Part shown: positions 33,108-41,262 of the stretch, one piece after another
Layout of the letters: each line of letters opens with the position of its first letter
How positions within the stretch are numbered: position 1 is the first letter of the stretch
Source of the DNA: a virus
DNA length: 50,367 bases
Strand: one strand, 5' to 3'
Virus record (IMG/VR): IMGVR_UViG_3300001683_000019
Coordinates: 1-50,367 of that record
The notes under the pieces: generated by a model
Database searches by the model: none
Seen by the model: the letters and a program-made list of their open reading frames with translations, nothing else
What the model was told of the DNA's origin: nothing
Translations under genes and position numbers: made by a program

Positions 33108-34514
33108 ATGGCGACACTCAAGTCTAACGATTTCACCAAACCCGCGTCCGGCGGACCATATGCTGGCCAAGATCGGTTTAAAATCTTCGGTCTGAAAATA
33201 AAAGACAAGCGAACATTCTTTATAGGCGATAACGAACGCTCCGGAAAGGAAGTCGTTGGTATTTCAATCGATAAAACGTCCAAGAAATTCACGTATGAGA
33301 TAGGAAAGGGCCGTACCGCGAAACAAGAAACAGTACCAATAACCCGTGTGTTCAAAGATAAAGACTTCGGTGGTGGTGCAGGTTCAGGTGGTGGTGCAGA
33401 AGATACCAAATTCACCGAGTCTATGCAGTGTTTCTATTGCGCGTATGTGTTCAATATCAAGAAAGGTGTATGCAAGTCCGTTTCCGACGCTGATCTCAAG
33501 AAAGCGTCTAAATGGGTTCATGCTGATGCTACGTTGGCAGCGTGTATGAAGAATGGTCCAAAAGACTGGATAGAATCTGACGTATACATCAAGACTGCCA
33601 ATAAACTCTGGGCGGCGTATGGAAAGAAGATGAAAGGTGACGTACTGTTTCATCGTGGTTCTAAGTTCATGACCAACGTGTACAAAGCAAAGACTGCAAC
33701 ACATAAAAAAGACAAGACATCCAAGAAACCCCAAGCGCCCGGATCGTTCTCACATGATAAGTGGAACCCCGGAGATATATGGGCGTCGACGTTTGGTCCA
33801 AATGACGAACCTCTAAAAGAACACACTGACTCTTGGGGAGAGTTGAATGCGACTGTCCACAAACTCGCCACCCAAGGTAAGTTACTAGGTATCTCACTTA
33901 AGAAAATCGCGTCAACCCAAGCATCAGCAAAACTTGTCGAATTCAATTCACCTAAACAGCGATCGAAGCGTGAATCGTATACCTTTAAGGGATACACATA
34001 CGGCAAGACTGGTGACTTCTTCAGTTCACAGGATATCTATCTCCGTACAAGTGAAGGTGACGTCCAGTTTAGGACGTTCGGTGGTGAGACATCCTGGCAG
34101 GGAGAGATAAAAGGTGGCGCTGCTGCCGGTGGTAAGATTGGTGGTGGTAATGTTGATTTCTTCACTAAGCAAGTGTTGGGCGATGGGATATACACCCCAT
34201 TCAATGACGAAAGAACTCTCCTGGCGTGGGTACGAAAAAACGATAGTAAAGCATATCGCCTAAAACTCTGGGACTTGTATAAGAAACACAACAAAGGATC
34301 GAGCAAATCCAAACTACTTCTATCACAAAAAGAGTTTATCGAAAAGTTGAGGGATAAGGATTTCAAATTCAAGAACAGTAAAATCATCTGTCTCGAATTT
34401 ATTGATACTCTAGCGAAGGGTAATAAAAAGAAGAAAGATGAATTCACCACGAAGATGTTTAGGTACGCCCAGTCTAATGTGGATCAATCCAGTTACTTTG
34501 TGAAACTATACTAA
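33108..34514 (+). CDS. large late protein, probable virion component
   Basis: 468 residues, Lys- and Gly-rich. N-terminal part has a beta-rich domain (RFKIFGLKIKDKRTFFIGD), a GGGAGSGGGA linker near 88-97, then a Cys-containing helical part (CFYCAYVFNIKKGVC) and a long C-terminal region. Late box upstream suggests a structural or injected protein. No named family recognised. Confidence 0.7.
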   Translation: MATLKSNDFTKPASGGPYAGQDRFKIFGLKIKDKRTFFIGDNERSGKEVVGISIDKTSKKFTYEIGKGRTAKQETVPITRVFKDKDFGGGAGSGGGAEDTKFTESMQCFYCAYVFNIKKGVCKSVSDADLKKASKWVHADATLAACMKNGPKDWIESDVYIKTANKLWAAYGKKMKGDVLFHRGSKFMTNVYKAKTATHKKDKTSKKPQAPGSFSHDKWNPGDIWASTFGPNDEPLKEHTDSWGELNATVHKLATQGKLLGISLKKIASTQASAKLVEFNSPKQRSKRESYTFKGYTYGKTGDFFSSQDIYLRTSEGDVQFRTFGGETSWQGEIKGGAAAGGKIGGGNVDFFTKQVLGDGIYTPFNDERTLLAWVRKNDSKAYRLKLWDLYKKHNKGSSKSKLLLSQKEFIEKLRDKDFKFKNSKIICLEFIDTLAKGNKKKKDEFTTKMFRYAQSNVDQSSYFVKLY

Positions 34515-34605
34515 TGGAATCGAAACCATCTATGTTACTGAAGATACACAACCAGCAGACTACAGGCGTGGTCGCACATTTAAAAAAAGGAGGTAGTCGC
34601 CGATT

Positions 34606-34668
34606 ATGTTAAATACGTTCCAACAGTTCATCACTGAACAAAAGAACACCCATATGACGCACCTTTGA
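34606..34668 (+). other. N-terminal leader of the DUF6267-like gene, ended by in-frame TGA
   Basis: ATG 34606 has the strongest ribosome-binding site of the window (AAGGAGGT) and encodes MLNTFQQFITEQKNTHMTHL, then TGA. The same frame continues LEDKVIYGGANGTRQ into the main gene. Homologues as I remember them run NTHMEHLED without interruption, so a 6-base insertion containing the TGA fits. TGA is followed by C, a leaky context. Confidence 0.65.
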
Positions 34669-34734
34669 CTTGAAGATAAAGTCATCTACGGTGGAGCGAA
34701 CGGCACGCGACAAGCGATCAATGCCCTGCGTGGT

Positions 34735-35838
34735 ATGAGAGATATGCTTGGCGGGAAACACGCGGGCACTGTGTCCGTTAAGTGGGATGGTGCGCCTGCT
34801 GTCTTTGCCGGCACTGACCCTAGTGATGGGAGATTCTTTGTTGCCAAGAAAGGTATCTTTAACAAGAACCCAAAGGTCTACAAGACACCTCAGGAGGTCG
34901 ACGACGACACATCTGGTGATCTTGCCGACAAACTAAAAGCAGCACTGAAGTATCTTCCTGAACTAGGAATTAAGGGTGTGCTCCAAGGCGATCTCATGTT
35001 CGGTCCGGGTGATGTTAAAGTTGAGACGATTGATACTAAGAAGTATGTCACGTTTCATCCTAATACAATCCTGTATGCTGTACCTTACGAACAAGCGAAG
35101 TCAGTCAGACAAGCGAAGATCGGCATCGTATGGCACACGTCTTATACAGGTTCGTCGTTCGAGACAATGAAGGCGTCGTTTAATGCGGATGCTTCTAGTC
35201 TTAAAAAATCGAAGAACGTATGGTATCAAGATTCTAATCTCAAGAATCTAGAACGTGCTACCTTGAGTAAGAAAGAGACCGAGCAAGTCAATCAGTACCT
35301 GTCACAGATAGGCAAACTGTTCAACAACATAAGCGGTACGACTCTGAGACAACTAGAGGGACACCCGGAACTAACTCAGACGATAGAGACGTTTAGTAAT
35401 ACATTCGTGCGCAAGGGTGAGATAATGAAGAACCCAACCGCGCACACAACAGCACTGATCCGATACATCAAGACCAAGTATAAGAAAGAGATCGATAAAC
35501 GTAAGTCTGAGAAGGGTAAGAAAGCGCAGCGCGACAAACTATCCTCTATTCTCACATTCTTTTCGGATGAGAATAAACTCTCTCTGATCAAACTGTTCGA
35601 ACTCCAGCGATTGATCGTTGTGGTTAAACTCATTCTCATCAAAAAACTCAACAGTCTATCATCTATAGATACTTTTGTACGAACGAAGGACGGTTATAAG
35701 GTAACAGGTGACGAAGGATACGTTGCTATTGACAAGATGTCAGGCGGTGCTTTGAAACTGGTCGACCGGATGCAATTTTCATATTCCAACTTCTCGCCGG
35801 ATATAATAAAAGGTTGGGAATCTGCTTCTAGGAATTAA
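34735..35838 (+). CDS. DUF6267-like phage protein (5' end interrupted)
   Basis: 367 residues from the first ATG after the TGA at 34666; the true protein probably starts at 34606 and is about 410 residues. Conserved blocks: VKWDGAPAVFAGTDP, RFFVAKKGIFNKNPKVY, LKGVLQGDLMFGPGD-like and YVTFHPNTILYAVPYEQA. The KWDGAPAVF and later KGVLQGD blocks recall the nucleotidyltransferase fold of ligases, but I would not call an activity. Late region, with a capsid-targeting-like N-terminus upstream (TFQQFITEQ). Confidence 0.75.
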   Translation: MRDMLGGKHAGTVSVKWDGAPAVFAGTDPSDGRFFVAKKGIFNKNPKVYKTPQEVDDDTSGDLADKLKAALKYLPELGIKGVLQGDLMFGPGDVKVETIDTKKYVTFHPNTILYAVPYEQAKSVRQAKIGIVWHTSYTGSSFETMKASFNADASSLKKSKNVWYQDSNLKNLERATLSKKETEQVNQYLSQIGKLFNNISGTTLRQLEGHPELTQTIETFSNTFVRKGEIMKNPTAHTTALIRYIKTKYKKEIDKRKSEKGKKAQRDKLSSILTFFSDENKLSLIKLFELQRLIVVVKLILIKKLNSLSSIDTFVRTKDGYKVTGDEGYVAIDKMSGGALKLVDRMQFSYSNFSPDIIKGWESASRN

Positions 35839-35857
35839 ATGTTAGCGTTCCAATTCG

Positions 35858-35865
35858 TATAAATA
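35858..35865 (+). promoter_or_regulatory. T4-type late promoter TATAAATA
   Basis: Perfect box 63 nt before the ATG of the basic protein gene at 35929. Confidence 0.7.
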
Positions 35866-35928
35866 AATTGGCAAGATAGCACCTATTGATGCTCTAACAG
35901 TCAACTTTATATTGGATGGGAATAAGGA

Positions 35929-36378
35929 ATGCCTCTTAATACGTTTAGTCAGTTCGTCGCGCAGGAATCCCCGAGCGAAGCAAACAAAACAGAAGTTGAA
36001 GACCTAGACCTTCTCGACGAAGAAGAACTAGACGAAGCACCAGGGAACAATGCTCGAACTCTCAGCATTTCCCAGCGACGCATGGCAGGTCGACGTCTCA
36101 GGCGAATGAAGGGTCGCATCAAGATCGCACGAAAACGCGCACTCAAACGCGCTGCCAATCCAGCGACTCTTAAGAAACGCGCCAAGCGTTCCGTCCGTAC
36201 AACACTATTCACCAAATTCTCTCGCGGTAAGGCGAAGAAGGACGTTGGTCTTGCCCGACGCGCTGGTATTGAACGACGCGTCAACAGAATATCCAAGAGC
36301 AGGGTCGCAGCGATGACCAAACGACAAGTGAGAGGCACCCGACAAATTGATCGTGCGCGGAGAATGCATAAAAAATGA
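35929..36378 (+). CDS. highly basic internal-protein candidate
   Basis: 149 residues. N-terminus MPLNTFSQFVAQESPS resembles a capsid-targeting sequence; an acidic segment follows (VEDLDLLDEEELDEAPG, about 22-38); the rest is an extreme Arg/Lys-rich helical domain (RRMAGRRLRRMKGRIKIARK onwards). This layout fits a packaged DNA-binding head protein with a removable acidic pro-segment, analogous to T4 internal proteins, but the role is inference. ATGA overlap with the next gene. Confidence 0.7.
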   Translation: MPLNTFSQFVAQESPSEANKTEVEDLDLLDEEELDEAPGNNARTLSISQRRMAGRRLRRMKGRIKIARKRALKRAANPATLKKRAKRSVRTTLFTKFSRGKAKKDVGLARRAGIERRVNRISKSRVAAMTKRQVRGTRQIDRARRMHKK

Positions 36379-37349
36379 AGAACGTCTCATCGTTTAAACA
36401 ATATCTGAAGGAAGAACAGAAAGAGGCATATTTCACTTTCGGTCGTCTCAATCCTCCTACAATAGGCCACGGTAAACTACTGGGCGCACTGGCAGCAAAG
36501 GCAGGCAAAGGCACGTACAAAGTTTTTCTGTCGCAGTCCCAAGACGACAAGAAGAATCCATTATCTTACGAACAAAAAGTTAAGCATGTTCGTAAAATGT
36601 TTCCTAAGTTCGGTCGTAACGTTATCTTGAACAGAAAGATCAAGACAGTTTTCGATATCGCCACGCTGCTTTACGATCAAGGCAACAACCGCATCACTAT
36701 GGTGGTAGGATCAGATCGGATCACTGAGTTCAAAACACTCTTAGACAAGTACAACGGCGTCAAGGGTAAACACGGGTTCTACAACTTCGAGAAGATCAAC
36801 GTCGCATCCGCGGGTGATCGCGACCCAGACTCTAACGATGTTTCTGGTATGTCAGCGTCTAAGCAAAGAAAGAACGCTGCTAACAACGACTTCACGACGT
36901 TCTCACAGGGTCTACCGTCCACGTTGTCTGCTAAGGACGCCAAGCGACTATTCAACGACATTCGTGTGGCAATGGGACTTAAAGAAACTGTAGAATTCAA
37001 GCATCACGTTGAACTAGAATCGGTGTCAGACATCCGAGAGAAGTATGTCTCTGGTGAACTGTTCAACGAAGATGATCGAGTCATGATTAAGAGTTCAAAC
37101 AAAAAGGGATATGTACATAGACTAGGAGCAAACTATTTAATCGTCGCCCTAGATGAAGGAAGAATATCCCGCCAGTGGTTGGATAACGTAGTTGCTATCG
37201 AAGAGAAGAAAACAGATGACTGGTATCCTGACCAACCAGAGTGGGGTACAAAGAGAGCGACCGACTCAGCAAAGACAGATACCCCAGGCGAAAAAGTTAA
37301 TCTAGCCAAGGCTAAGAAATTAGTCTCTAAGCGTAAAAAAGGAATATAA
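36375..37349 (+). CDS. nucleotidyltransferase-like protein with capsid-targeting-like N-terminus
   Basis: 324 residues. After SSFKQYLKEEQ the fold begins EAYFTFGRLNPPTIGHGKLL, the GRxxPxTxGH motif of cytidylyl/adenylyltransferases such as NadM, with VVGSDRI and the GMSASKQRKNAA motif (SxxK/R type). This predicts transfer of AMP or CMP to a phosphate-bearing substrate. The C-terminal third has a KOW/SH3-like barrel (DDRVMIKSSNKKGYVHRLGANY) and a basic tail. Late cluster. Confidence 0.75.
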   Translation: MKNVSSFKQYLKEEQKEAYFTFGRLNPPTIGHGKLLGALAAKAGKGTYKVFLSQSQDDKKNPLSYEQKVKHVRKMFPKFGRNVILNRKIKTVFDIATLLYDQGNNRITMVVGSDRITEFKTLLDKYNGVKGKHGFYNFEKINVASAGDRDPDSNDVSGMSASKQRKNAANNDFTTFSQGLPSTLSAKDAKRLFNDIRVAMGLKETVEFKHHVELESVSDIREKYVSGELFNEDDRVMIKSSNKKGYVHRLGANYLIVALDEGRISRQWLDNVVAIEEKKTDDWYPDQPEWGTKRATDSAKTDTPGEKVNLAKAKKLVSKRKKGI

Positions 37350-37352
37350 ATA
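37345..37352 (+). promoter_or_regulatory. T4-type late promoter TATAAATA
   Basis: Perfect box over the stop codon of the nucleotidyltransferase gene; the next ATG is only 6 nt beyond it and the nearest AAGGA is 15 nt away. Confidence 0.6.
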
Positions 37353-37358
37353 AACATC

Positions 37359-39254
37359 ATGCGAAATTTCAACGAAGCAAAACAAACTCCATTCCAGACC
37401 ATGCAGGATATCGTTAAGAATTCCCAAGCGAAGAAGATCGAAGGAAAGATGGTAGACACGTTTACTGCATCCGCGATCACACAGGCATATGCTAAAGTTA
37501 ATGACAAAAATAAGAAAAGAATCGAAACGTCTAACCTATCAACGCTTGTTAACCTCGCACATAAGATAATGGGTGGTGGTTCTAAAAACGAAGCAACGGA
37601 AATGAACGAGAGTATGTCCCCTGCGATGTTTGCTGATCTGAAGAAAGGTGATCGTCTACAGATTAAGTTTGATTCACCTATGGCCAAAGGCAATTCAGGT
37701 AGTTTCGTTGTCTCTTTTAAGTCTAAGTCCAAGAAGTATAATCTCGAAAAGGTTACATTGACGAAGGACAAGAAAGGTCCAGGCGTGAAGTATTACCTCT
37801 ACAATCGTAATGGTAAAGTGTCGATGGCACAGGGCGACATGGCGGTATCACTCACTAATGTGGTTAAAGAGTCTACAGAGAATAAAGAAGTGATTGAAGG
37901 GAGTAAAATCGTTAAGAAAGCATTAAATCCAGACAAACCATTGACCAGGCGTCAAAAGGATAAGCTTAAGCGCGACGCGCGCGGTAAGATTTGTACGGAT
38001 ATACACAATCGTTCATTAATGAAAGAAGCATTCAAAGTCGGTGATTATGAATTAGAAGAAGGTACATGGAAAATGCCTAAAAATAATAAACAAATCGCTC
38101 CTCTTATGAAACTAATGAAAAAACCTATTAAGTTAGGTAAAGACGGTGATGCTGCTATTGATGTTATAGAACCCTATATAGGTGATGACGAGTTATATGA
38201 TGATTTATATGATGCTGGTAAGAAAAATCCAAATGGTGATGCAAGGCCTATTATTAAGGATGCTTTAAGACGGTTTGGTTTCAAAGAAGAAGTGTCCGTT
38301 GATGAACTTAGCACTAAGACTTTGCAAAGTTACTCAGATAAGTCATGGAAAAACAAGAAGCGTAGTAAAGGTGTCAAGACTGCTGCTGGTAAAATCGTTA
38401 AGAAAGCATTAATGAAAGAAGCATTCAAAGTCGGTGATTTTGTATTGGTAAACACTGGTCCACATAAGGGTGAGAAGCATGAGATCATCCATGTCAAACC
38501 AGGCGGTGGATACAATGTCATACCAGTCGGGTTAATGGCGCGGGACATCAAATACAAACTCGGTGCTGCTGGTGCCAAGGCATCGAATGTGTCTGTCTGG
38601 AAAGAGTCTGTTGAACAGGTTGACGAGGGAAAGGTTGGTATCTACAGAAAATCAAATAGTCCAGCATACGATGGTGAAGATGCCCATAACTCAGCAAGAC
38701 ATACGCTTGTAAAACGTGCTGGTAAGCATCTCACATTCAAGAACGAAGCACAGGCAAAGGCATGGATCAAGAAGAACACCACTGCCGGCAAGGAATTCCT
38801 TTTCAGGAAAGTGAGCAAGTCGGTCAAAGAGTCTGTTGAGCAGATCGATGAACTAACAGACAAGCAGAAGGCAGAGATCGCAAAGCGCAAAGCAATGCGA
38901 CAGGGACAAGCAGCGAAGAAGAAAGAAAAGACTGCTGCCAAGAAAGCGGCCGCTGAGAAGAAGAAGAAAGATAATCCTAATGCTCGGGGAGAGTATCTTG
39001 ACGCTGCGGACAAGGGTCTGATTATGCAGTTGAGATCTGCCGAAGATATCAGTAACGAGAAGGAACATCCAATAACTTTCCGTCGAGGAAAGACAGAGAA
39101 AGTTCCACATGAAGATGTAAAGGCAGTGCTTTCTTTCCATGATGCACTCAAGAAACCAGACGACAAACGCCGATTAAAAATTCAACTTGCTAAAGGCGGA
39201 GCAACTGCTGCTAAGAAACTGGCAGACGTTTATCGAAAAACTGCAGGTAAATAA
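37359..39254 (+). CDS. large modular late protein with repeated KESVEQ-type linkers
   Basis: 631 Lys-rich residues built from modules: a beta domain (KKGDRLQIKFDSPMAKGN), a segment with LNPDKPLTRRQKDKLKRDARG, two copies of LMKEAFKVGD leading different domains, a VDELSTKTLQSYSDKS motif seen in many large phages, a KOW-like VLVNTGPHKGEKHEI barrel, and a C-terminal coiled, Lys/Ala-rich region. Modules are joined by KESVEQVDEG, KESVEQIDEL and related sequences with V/I/L-x-E sites like those cut by T4 prohead protease gp21. I infer a head-packaged polyprotein; no direct homologue is known to me. Confidence 0.65.
   Translation: MRNFNEAKQTPFQTMQDIVKNSQAKKIEGKMVDTFTASAITQAYAKVNDKNKKRIETSNLSTLVNLAHKIMGGGSKNEATEMNESMSPAMFADLKKGDRLQIKFDSPMAKGNSGSFVVSFKSKSKKYNLEKVTLTKDKKGPGVKYYLYNRNGKVSMAQGDMAVSLTNVVKESTENKEVIEGSKIVKKALNPDKPLTRRQKDKLKRDARGKICTDIHNRSLMKEAFKVGDYELEEGTWKMPKNNKQIAPLMKLMKKPIKLGKDGDAAIDVIEPYIGDDELYDDLYDAGKKNPNGDARPIIKDALRRFGFKEEVSVDELSTKTLQSYSDKSWKNKKRSKGVKTAAGKIVKKALMKEAFKVGDFVLVNTGPHKGEKHEIIHVKPGGGYNVIPVGLMARDIKYKLGAAGAKASNVSVWKESVEQVDEGKVGIYRKSNSPAYDGEDAHNSARHTLVKRAGKHLTFKNEAQAKAWIKKNTTAGKEFLFRKVSKSVKESVEQIDELTDKQKAEIAKRKAMRQGQAAKKKEKTAAKKAAAEKKKKDNPNARGEYLDAADKGLIMQLRSAEDISNEKEHPITFRRGKTEKVPHEDVKAVLSFHDALKKPDDKRRLKIQLAKGGATAAKKLADVYRKTAGK
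37903..38439 (+). repeat. dispersed direct repeats marking module shuffling
   Basis: Block A (24 bp, GTAAAATCGTTAAGAAAGC plus TTAA) occurs at 37903-37926 and 38389-38412. Block B (33 bp, starting CATTAATGAAAGAAGC) occurs at 38014-38046 and 38407-38439. At the second site A and B are fused; at the first they are separated by about 90 bp. Confidence 0.85.
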
Positions 39255-39283
39255 CGACTACACAGATGTAAGGGAAATAATAA

Positions 39284-39577
39284 ATGCCAGACTCACAAGA
39301 TGCGCGATTATCAAGAATCGAAGATAAATTAACAGCGATACAGGATGCGCTTGTCACTCTTGCGCGCGTAGAAGAAAAGATCGCTGATCTTGAAGTTCGT
39401 CGACAAGAACAGAGAGAAGATGACGTCCTTACTAACAAAACAATAGAACTGTTGGATAGGAAGATCGCTAAAATAGGCGAGAAAACAGACTGGCACGAAA
39501 AGGTTATTTGGTATATTGTCGGTGGCACACTTATCTTTGTTGGTTCACAAATACTAGTAGCTATGCAGGGAGCATAG
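39284..39577 (+). CDS. coiled-coil protein with C-terminal membrane span (XhlA-like layout)
   Basis: 97 residues. A long charged coiled coil (ARLSRIEDKLTAIQDALVTL onwards) followed by one membrane segment (VIWYIVGGTLIFVGSQILVAM). This layout matches holin-associated XhlA-type proteins. Late region; may support lysis. Confidence 0.6.
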   Translation: MPDSQDARLSRIEDKLTAIQDALVTLARVEEKIADLEVRRQEQREDDVLTNKTIELLDRKIAKIGEKTDWHEKVIWYIVGGTLIFVGSQILVAMQGA

Positions 39578-39628
39578 ATCTATGACAGATAATAAAGGTC
39601 TATACACGAAATTAAAGGAGTTTTAGAA

Positions 39629-40660
39629 ATGAACAACGACGATTTAAACGAATTGGTCGAAGACAACACAAACGACAAGTCTGACGACGGTGAAGGTATG
39701 GACAAAGTTCAACCTAAGGCGTTGAATAAGAAATTCAAGAAGAGAAAGGATAAGGACATCGATAATGATGGCGATACTGATTCTTCTGATGAGTATCTCC
39801 ATAAGCGTCGAAAGGCAATCAGTAAGAACGTAGACGAAGCTGCGTCGAAGTTCTCTGCCAAAGAAATCAAGATGGCCGTGGGAATACCCTTCGATAAGAG
39901 ATATAAAGGCACTAATTATTCCGGTGCTGAAGCAGCAATCGAAAAGATTAAGACTGGTCTATCAGATCACCCTAAAGTTGCAGATGCGCTTAAGCGCGCG
40001 AACGAAGCGGTCGTTCTTACTGTCCAGCATCCTACATGGGGATACGGTGAGGTTCTAGAGAATCTCGAAGACGATATGTCCGAAGTATTATTCGAACACG
40101 GTGTTGAAAGTGTTGGTCTGGTTGATGTGGATATCCTAGCATATGATGAGGGAGAAGACTTCACCGAAGAACTAGAAGCAGCGTTGGAAGAATCTCTCGA
40201 TGAGAAGTCTGTTGACCTTGAAGAAGGTAAGATGAAAGAGTTTCATGCTATGGTAAAGCAAGGCATGACTGCCGCACAGATTGCTAAGAAGATTGGCATG
40301 AAAGAGAAAGATGTTGCGGAGTTTATGAAAAGTATGAAGGAATCTGTCGATCTTGACAAGTTACCTATGAGTGAAGCGACTGAGATCGAACAAGAGTTTA
40401 ATGATGTATACACTCTCCGCATGAATAGTTATGCCAATGCGATGAAGAGAATGTGGGAATCTAAAAATTCTCCTCAGACTAAGAACGCAGCACCTGGAGA
40501 AGACAAGGACGTGGAACGCGAACTTGATGGTAAGAAGATCAAGAAACTCCACCGCGATAATGTCAAAGACGATGACACTGAAGAGAAGAGTCATGATGAT
40601 GCTTTGAAAGCAGCGAGTGCAACTAAGCAGGCACCTACGCGCAGGGGTGATAACAGGTAA
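39629..40660 (+). CDS. acidic late protein with EF-hand-like loop
   Basis: 343 residues, strongly acidic. KDKDIDNDGDTDSSDEYLHKRRKA (about 40-63) contains a D-x-D-x-D-G-D-x calcium-loop pattern that recurs in proteins of marine T4-like phages. Further on: VQHPTWGYGEV, an acidic ELEAALEESLDEK segment and KMKEFHAMVKQGMTAAQIAKKIGMKEKDV, a helix-turn-helix-like stretch, then MKESVDLDKL related to the KESV linkers of the previous large protein. AAAGGAG precedes the ATG. Possible prohead core or internal protein. Confidence 0.65.
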   Translation: MNNDDLNELVEDNTNDKSDDGEGMDKVQPKALNKKFKKRKDKDIDNDGDTDSSDEYLHKRRKAISKNVDEAASKFSAKEIKMAVGIPFDKRYKGTNYSGAEAAIEKIKTGLSDHPKVADALKRANEAVVLTVQHPTWGYGEVLENLEDDMSEVLFEHGVESVGLVDVDILAYDEGEDFTEELEAALEESLDEKSVDLEEGKMKEFHAMVKQGMTAAQIAKKIGMKEKDVAEFMKSMKESVDLDKLPMSEATEIEQEFNDVYTLRMNSYANAMKRMWESKNSPQTKNAAPGEDKDVERELDGKKIKKLHRDNVKDDDTEEKSHDDALKAASATKQAPTRRGDNR

Positions 40661-40688
40661 TGAAGTCCTTTATAGATGGAGCAACATA

Positions 40689-40907
40689 ATGATTAAGCAA
40701 CCAAGTTTCGCACCCGAATCAATACCTACTCCCATGGGCTGGGTTGATCCACAGGGTGGCATGGTGTCAGCAATGCAACTATCGCCTGGCGATATTCGCG
40801 AATGGTACAGCGCGCAAAGCGGACCACAGATGCTGACCGAAGCACCGACTGATGGATCGTTTCATATCGATGGTGACATGAAAAGACATTTCTGGGGCGA
40901 GTCTTGA
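40689..40907 (+). CDS. small conserved late protein
   Basis: 72 residues from ATG 40689 with GGAG upstream; the frame is open earlier but overlaps the preceding gene. Starts MIKQPSFAPESIPTPMGWVDPQ, with LSPGDIREWY, a pattern I recall in related marine phages. Function unknown. Confidence 0.6.
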   Translation: MIKQPSFAPESIPTPMGWVDPQGGMVSAMQLSPGDIREWYSAQSGPQMLTEAPTDGSFHIDGDMKRHFWGES

Positions 40908-40937
40908 AGAAGATCAAGAAAGAAATACAATAGTACA

Positions 40938-41219
40938 ATGTCAGACGATCTCATTGAGTTCACTCCTGCTACGCCTGACCTCGATAAAGAGGAGAGACGG
41001 TTAGAACTGGAACTCAGAGAAGAGAAAGCAGAATCACAGAAGCGAATGGCATGGGTTGCAATGATCTCTATGATCGTCTTCACCGTTTTCTTATTTCTTC
41101 CTTTCTTCAGTGATGAAAGGATTAACGCAATCGGAGATGTGCTCGGATTGTTCTTTGTCGCCCAAGCAGGTATTGTGGGAGCGTATTTTGGTTTCACCAG
41201 TTGGATGAGTAGAAAGTAA
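40938..41219 (+). CDS. small membrane protein, possible holin-type
   Basis: 93 residues: charged N-terminal coiled segment (LDKEERRLELELREEKAESQ), then two hydrophobic spans (WVAMISMIVFTVFLFLPFF; VLGLFFVAQAGIVGAYFGF). Late region near two other small membrane proteins. A holin role is possible but unproven. Confidence 0.6.
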   Translation: MSDDLIEFTPATPDLDKEERRLELELREEKAESQKRMAWVAMISMIVFTVFLFLPFFSDERINAIGDVLGLFFVAQAGIVGAYFGFTSWMSRK

Positions 41220-41262
41220 CTAGATAGATATACACTTAGTGCTTTCCCTTTGGAATTAATAT

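Noticed and set aside
34514-34612. 32-codon open frame MESKPSMLLKIHNQQTTG... between two late genes
   Set aside because: Starts in a TAATG overlap, but has no ribosome-binding site of its own advantage, no recognisable pattern, and overlaps the strong AAGGAGGT of the DUF6267-like gene; not enough support.
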